A model generated the notes under the pieces. The model did not search any database and was not told where the DNA came from. It saw nothing but the letters and a program-made list of their open reading frames with translations. The position numbers and the translations under genes are program-made. From contig NC_020168.2 of NCBI RefSeq assembly GCF_000224145.3, positions 5,133,294 through 5,197,293 of the forward strand: a stretch of DNA of 64,000 bases, read 5' to 3'. This stretch comes from Ciona intestinalis (taxonomy: Eukaryota; Chordata; Ascidiacea; Phlebobranchia; Cionidae). Shown one piece after another: positions 60,001-64,000 of this stretch; the stretch's first letter is position 1, and the number at the start of each line of letters is the position of its first letter.

Positions 60001-63000
60001 GTAAAAACATACATAAAACTATACAAAAGAAGTTGTAAACTTTAGAACCAATTTTGATTGACACAAAAATGGATGCGATTGACGCGAAATGGAACGACAC
60101 CGGATCCATCCTCGCCATCGCTGGCTCACAACGATCCATTCAACAAGATAAAGACATCAATGTGGTTCAGTTCTTCTCATCTTTTGGAGAGGTAACCTTG
60201 GAATATGTTATGCCTTAGTTTATAATAACAGAGGGTATTGGTTTGAGGCTTGTGGGTGTATGTATCCTTGGGCAAAACGCTTAAGAGGAATTGTCCTAAC
60301 TCAGCGATCACGTGTTGTCCAAATTGACAGTCACATAATAACAAAAATCACCCACAAAGCTACAAATGTTGTTATTCCTAATCTGGCACAAGGTGATGAA
60401 ACAATGTTATAAAGACAGTAGTAGTGCCCATCCAACTTTTTGTTAAGGTATTCTAATTTAAAGAATTTTGTATGATAGACAATAATGCATTGTTTGATTT
60501 CATAACTAATTACAGCATATTGTAACTTACCATTATATCCCACCAGCCCCTGTACACCTTAAAAGTTCCTGGGAAACAAATCCAATCATTAGATTGGGAG
60601 AAAGGAAGTTTGAGAGTCGCACTTGCTGTTGATTCTTTTATCTACTTTGCTAATATAAGGCCAGATTATAAGGTAATGTTAATTATAATGGCTGTTATTG
60701 TAGATTGCAATTTTTATTTATTTTTTTTTCTATGTTTGTAAAGTGTATTCGAAGTTTATGTCTGTATTTTACCAATAATAGGATTTTTTTATAAATTTTG
60801 TGAAACATTTTTTTTAAATGATATATGCACTTCTTCGGGCATTTTCTTAAGACGACACTTTTAAATATATCTTATACACTGTACAAATAATGTTTTCCCT
60901 AACATATTATAAATTATACATGTAGCCCGCTCACTGTATGGATAGATATGTTGTGCTTTTGGCTGTAATTTTAAAATACCTACATTATACAGTGGGGTTA
61001 CTGTGAACACACAGTCATCTACGCTTTCATCAAACCTGAACGTGCAGAACATTGTGTAATATTCTGGGACTGGAAGACTAAAGAAAAATATGTCAAGTAA
61101 GGATATATTATGTTTATGGTGTATAGTGTTTGTTTATTTCACTTTTGTTTGTTTTTTCCATATATGTATATATATATATATATATATGCTTTTTATTTTA
61201 GGTTATAAATAAAAACTGAACACGTTGTGTATACGCATTAAATCCCTGTCTTTATTTCAAATAATCAATTTATGCAACAGCCACACTTTTTAACTGACAC
61301 CCTTTCCATACTTTTGATCTATAGCATGTTTTAATAACTGTTGTTTTGGTGTTGATTCCATTCTCTTTGTTCTTTAAGTTACATGATCTTCGCTATCGTT
61401 TTTAAAAAGATAAAAAAATATTTTATGTCATGTTACTGCCTGGTGCTACTAGTACTAATACAAGATAACTGACCATATTAAAAATTAAACATACATTTTA
61501 TTAAGGTATGTGAAGCATTTGATGCTGATGGAAGCATCAGGCAACCACTGTTGCTTAGTCACAAGGGCAGAAGATGATGATGAACAATATGCTCTTGTAC
61601 TTTGCAACACCATTGGCACTCCCATGCTATCCAAGTTTGTAGATATGGGTAAGTACATTATAATCCAGTTGGGACCAAGCTCTTTTACATTTGAATATCC
61701 TTTTGCAAAGAACATATGATTACTTTTATACTTTATCGTGCCTTTTTATGTTAAACTGTAAAAACTATATTTTTAATTTGTTAAGAGTGTACTGGTGTTG
61801 GATATCAATGAAATGAATGAATGTACTTACTTTATCCTCGCGTGGCTGGAAAACTCATCACATGGGTTTAACACCTCGTGCCAGCTTATGAGTTACCATG
61901 TATGTTACTCTGTGGGTGATTATTTTCTTCATGTATGGTTGGTAATTTAGACAACCCATTAGTGACCACTGGGTTGGAGCCATTGCCGTTAAGTGTCTTT
62001 CCCAAGGACACATACGCCCACAATGGTAGCAACAAAGAGCCTTGAACCCATTACCTCTAGTTTAGAAGTATGCGCGCTAACAACTTTGTCACGGCGCTTA
62101 CCTTCATATTAATATCTTCTACAAATTTTCGTTACAGCCCACGAGTGAAAGTACAAAACAAGCGATGTCTGAAATTTCAATACTTGATAACTGAGAACAC
62201 GAACTTGACCTCTCTATCGCTGCAGGTTCTTCTGCAATTCCAAGAAACAGGTATTTAGGTTAGGAGTTAGTATGGCTTTTAGTCATAGGGAGTTATACAC
62301 CGTTTATATAGGGACTTTTTAAGGAAATTTTTAGCATTGAAGTAACAGGAAGCAATATATAGTAGGGTGGGGTAAGATGAGACATGTTTTCACTTTCTTT
62401 TCTCGTCCCAATTGGTAATAAACAAACAATATTTACAACTTATAGAATCGTTTTTCCCTCTAGAGAGTTATTAATTGTTTAAAACGTGATCAGGAATTAT
62501 AGGATTTAGATGTTAATGGTATTCCATCTTACCCCACAGTACTAAATTCTTTATTTCAGCGAATGGAAAAGCAGCATNNNNNNNNNNNNNNNNNNNNNNN
62601 NNNNNNNNNNNNNNNNNNNNNNNNNNNGGGTTACAGGCAGGCACGCTAACCACTATACCACGACGCCGGACACTAAGGATAGTGTAATAATTAAATAGGA
62701 CACTAAATTCACCCAAAATGGTACCATCTTGGGAAGCCCTAACCAGTTTGTAGCTACAAAGCTCACGTACAGCTATTTAAAACAGGCACTGTTTTACTCT
62801 AGTGATGCTTTGTGATAGTTATGGTCTTTTTTGATTCTTCAGGCAATAAATATTAAATTTTGTGTGTGTTTTATTTTAAATTATTTTAATTATTTCTTCT
62901 GTGCTTTTCAGAGCCACTTTTTCTCACTATGACCGCAACTCACGTGATAGCAGCCTCCCGTGAAGCAGTATACTCATGGCAGTACACCACATCACGTGCA

Positions 63001-64000
63001 CTTGGTCTCTCACATATTGTGACCTCAACAACACGCAAGGACAACAGGGAGAGGTGAGTGAAAATTTTCTGTGATGTCATGGAAAGTTTTACCAACTCTT
63101 CCATTTTTAGGCTCTTCCACATTGATGATGACAAACCTCAATCTAAAGCTGATTATCTCAACTTTAAAGCTGCTCAAGCTGTAAGTTAACATGTAATAAT
63201 AATGCAGTAATGTGGGGTAAGATAAGATGGACACCTTTAGCACATAATATCTAAATGTTTTGATTGTGTTTTAAACAATTAACAACGGTCTATGGGAGTT
63301 TTGAGGATAAGGTTTTATAGTTTTTAAAAAAATATTTTGTTTACTAGCAAATAGGAAAAGAAAATAGAATAAAAAGTTGTTACACTCCTTTATTCATTAC
63401 AGCCAACAAAGGATCCAATTTGTGCCATCACTTCATCTGACAGACTTCTAGTTGTGGTATGTTTGTTATTTGAATAATATTAATGGTTCTTGAACCTTTT
63501 AAGCATCACTTCTTCACTATGCTGTCAATCTGTATTGATTTTCATAAATTTTTATATCATCGTACCAAACCACATATTTTGAGAAGCTCTGCTCCATATA
63601 CTGGTATGGAACTATAAGCCTATCACACTCATAAAATAATACATTAAATATTTTTAACTTATAGGCCAGAGAGAGTGGTACCTTACAACGATACACGCTT
63701 CCTAATCTAGAGTTAACGCACAGATATGCTGTGTCATGTGAACCTAAACAACTAGCATTGAACTGCACATCTGCGTAAGTTTTTAAACCTTGCAATTATA
63801 CATTTTTTGCTATACAGTTAAACTAGTACTTTTTTGGAGGGGTAATTTGTGAAATTTGTTTAATGCTGTACTGTTTGTGCTATGTTGTCAATATAGTAAT
63901 AACTTTTGTAAAAATATGATTAAATTGAAAACTTTTTTATATTTTAGGAGGTTATCAATTATAGATACTGGAGGTGTGTTTTCAATATTTGATCTCGATG
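57023..64000 (+). CDS. WDR35: WDR35 / IFT121, N-terminal half (3' truncated by window)
   Basis: Sixteen exons, all in phase: 57023-57046, 57250-57342, 57802-57901, 58146-58238, 58594-58775, 59109-59189, 59508-59673, 60046-60191, 60547-60672, 60993-61096, 61506-61648, 62912-63053, 63111-63180, 63403-63456, 63665-63774, 63948 to the edge. About 562 residues are present of roughly 1170-1180. The start MFVYLSKK matches the family's MFFYLSKK. Other diagnostic strings are [69 protein letters not shown] and [16 protein letters not shown] (LRVALAVD here). The region forms the two N-terminal WD40 propellers; the TPR-like C-terminal half lies beyond 64000. WDR35 belongs to the IFT-A complex for retrograde ciliary transport and entry of membrane proteins into cilia. 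Introns carry SINE, MITE and a gap. Confidence 0.97.
57541..57692. repeat. Palindromic element in WDR35 intron 2
   Basis: Imperfect inverted arms TGCTAGTGAAAAATCTTC (57544) and GAAGGATTCTCCACTAGTGC (57670) enclose a C-rich core with CCCCTAACTACTTACCCCTA. The size and form suggest another small MITE family. Confidence 0.55.
59840..59914 (+). repeat. hAT-like terminal sequence with a 24-bp perfect palindrome
   Basis: TAGGGATGCAC at 59840-59850 resembles a hAT transposon end. At 59863-59886 follows a perfect 24-bp palindrome (GTATTCTAGGAT and its reverse complement), then a TTCGAATCTAGAATTTCGAA-type subterminal palindrome. The matching right end was not found in the window. Confidence 0.4.
60225..60410 (+). 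repeat. SINE fragment in WDR35 intron 8 (plus orientation)
   Basis: TTGGTTTGAGGCTTGTGGGT resembles a B box with flank. CCTTGGGCAAAACGCTTAAG and AAAATCACCCACAAAGCTAC follow, then CTGGCACAAGGTGATGAA. These are in the same order as the reverse complement of the copy at 61838-62100. Confidence 0.7.
61161..61187. repeat. (TA)n microsatellite in WDR35 intron 10
   Basis: About 27 bp of near-perfect TA repeat with one G interruption. Confidence 0.9.
61838..62100 (-). repeat. tRNA-derived SINE, near full length (minus orientation)
   Basis: Read on the minus strand it starts with a tRNA-like head: an A-box-like stretch with GTTAGCGCGCATACTTCTAA, then GGTAATGGGTTCAAGGCTCT resembling a B box. The body follows (CCTTGGGAAAGACACTTAAC), then a 3' part with ATCACCCACAGAGTAACATA and CATAAGCTGGCACGAGGTGT. 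It is the reference copy for the fragments at 6792, 34561 and 60225. Confidence 0.82.
62362..62542 (+). repeat. MITE copy 6
   Basis: Left GTAGGGTGGGGTAAGATGAG, internal TCGTCCCAATTGGTAATAAA and AAAACGTGATCAGGAATTAT, right ATTCCATCTTACCCCACAGT. Inside WDR35 intron 11, just left of the assembly gap. Confidence 0.9.
62578..62627. other. Assembly gap (50 N)
   Basis: Fifty Ns within WDR35 intron 11, between a MITE and a tRNA-like SINE head. Repeats probably caused the gap; its true length is unknown. No exon appears to be lost, since the phase from 61648 (1) to 62912 fits. Confidence 0.99.
62628..62675 (-). repeat. tRNA-like SINE head next to the gap
   Basis: The minus strand reads CGGCGTCGTGGTATAGTGGT then TAGCGTGCCTGCCTGTAACC, which resembles the 5' half of a tRNA with an A box. 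The remainder falls in the gap. It is a SINE head and not a complete tRNA gene. Confidence 0.65.
63206..63390 (-). repeat. MITE copy 7, filling most of WDR35 intron 13
   Basis: Reads TGTGGGGTAAGATAAGATGG, CACCTTTAGCACATAATATC, TTTACTAGCAAATAGGAAAA and GAATAAAAAGTTGTTACACT, the reverse orientation of copies 3-6. It occupies about 185 of the 222 bp between exon ends 63180 and 63403. Confidence 0.88.

Noticed and set aside
62628..62675. Possible tRNA gene
   Set aside because: Only a 5' half is visible beside the gap and the family context shows a SINE head; no complete cloverleaf.

Overview
The window looks like nuclear DNA of a tunicate, most likely Ciona. The evidence is AT-rich DNA, compact genes with many short GT-AG introns (some only 54-90 bp), chordate-type proteins, and two interspersed repeat families: a palindromic MITE of about 180 bp (seven copies) and a tRNA-derived SINE. 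A run of 50 Ns at 62578-62627 marks it as an assembled genome. The species call is inference; gene identities rest on reading the proteins and on splice phases that close exactly.

Left part (1-18 kb). The 3' half of alpha-catenin (uninterrupted coding from base 1) is followed by a small secreted protein with a LamG/concanavalin-like C-terminal region (3 exons), a testis-specific serine kinase (TSSK, 2 exons), and a complete 20-exon THADA gene (1798 aa; partner of the tRNA 2'-O-methylation machinery). Next come an intronless coiled-coil orphan and, on the minus strand, a complete 9-exon AARSD1 (AlaX-type alanyl-tRNA editing protein, 409 aa).

Middle (18-56 kb). One large beta-spectrin gene fills this part. 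A long N-terminal form starts at 19017 through five 5' exons. A short form starts at 30353 with a single alternative first exon; both join the shared exon at 32228 in the same phase. This mirrors the two N-termini of vertebrate SPTBN1. The shared body encodes two CH domains, the spectrin repeats with the ankyrin-binding region, a charged linker, a PH domain and a basic tail (2530 aa long form, 2354 aa short form). The intron before the PH domain is unusual. It holds an intact 582-codon ORF (52201-53946) with a motif present three times, and a 300-nt phase-2 cassette exon (54193-54492) that repeats the start of the PH domain. Phases allow these to be giant alternative spectrin exons, or a PH-only product from an internal start, as well as a nested gene. 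A degenerate minus-strand gene relic lies in the first spectrin intron.

Right part (56-64 kb). The N-terminal half of WDR35/IFT121 (intraflagellar transport A complex), 16 exons, runs off the right edge. Its introns hold SINE and MITE copies, one intron being mostly MITE.

The genes do not form one pathway. Alpha-catenin and beta-spectrin are both membrane-cytoskeleton linkers; THADA and AARSD1 both act on tRNA; WDR35 is ciliary and TSSK is expected in the male germ line.
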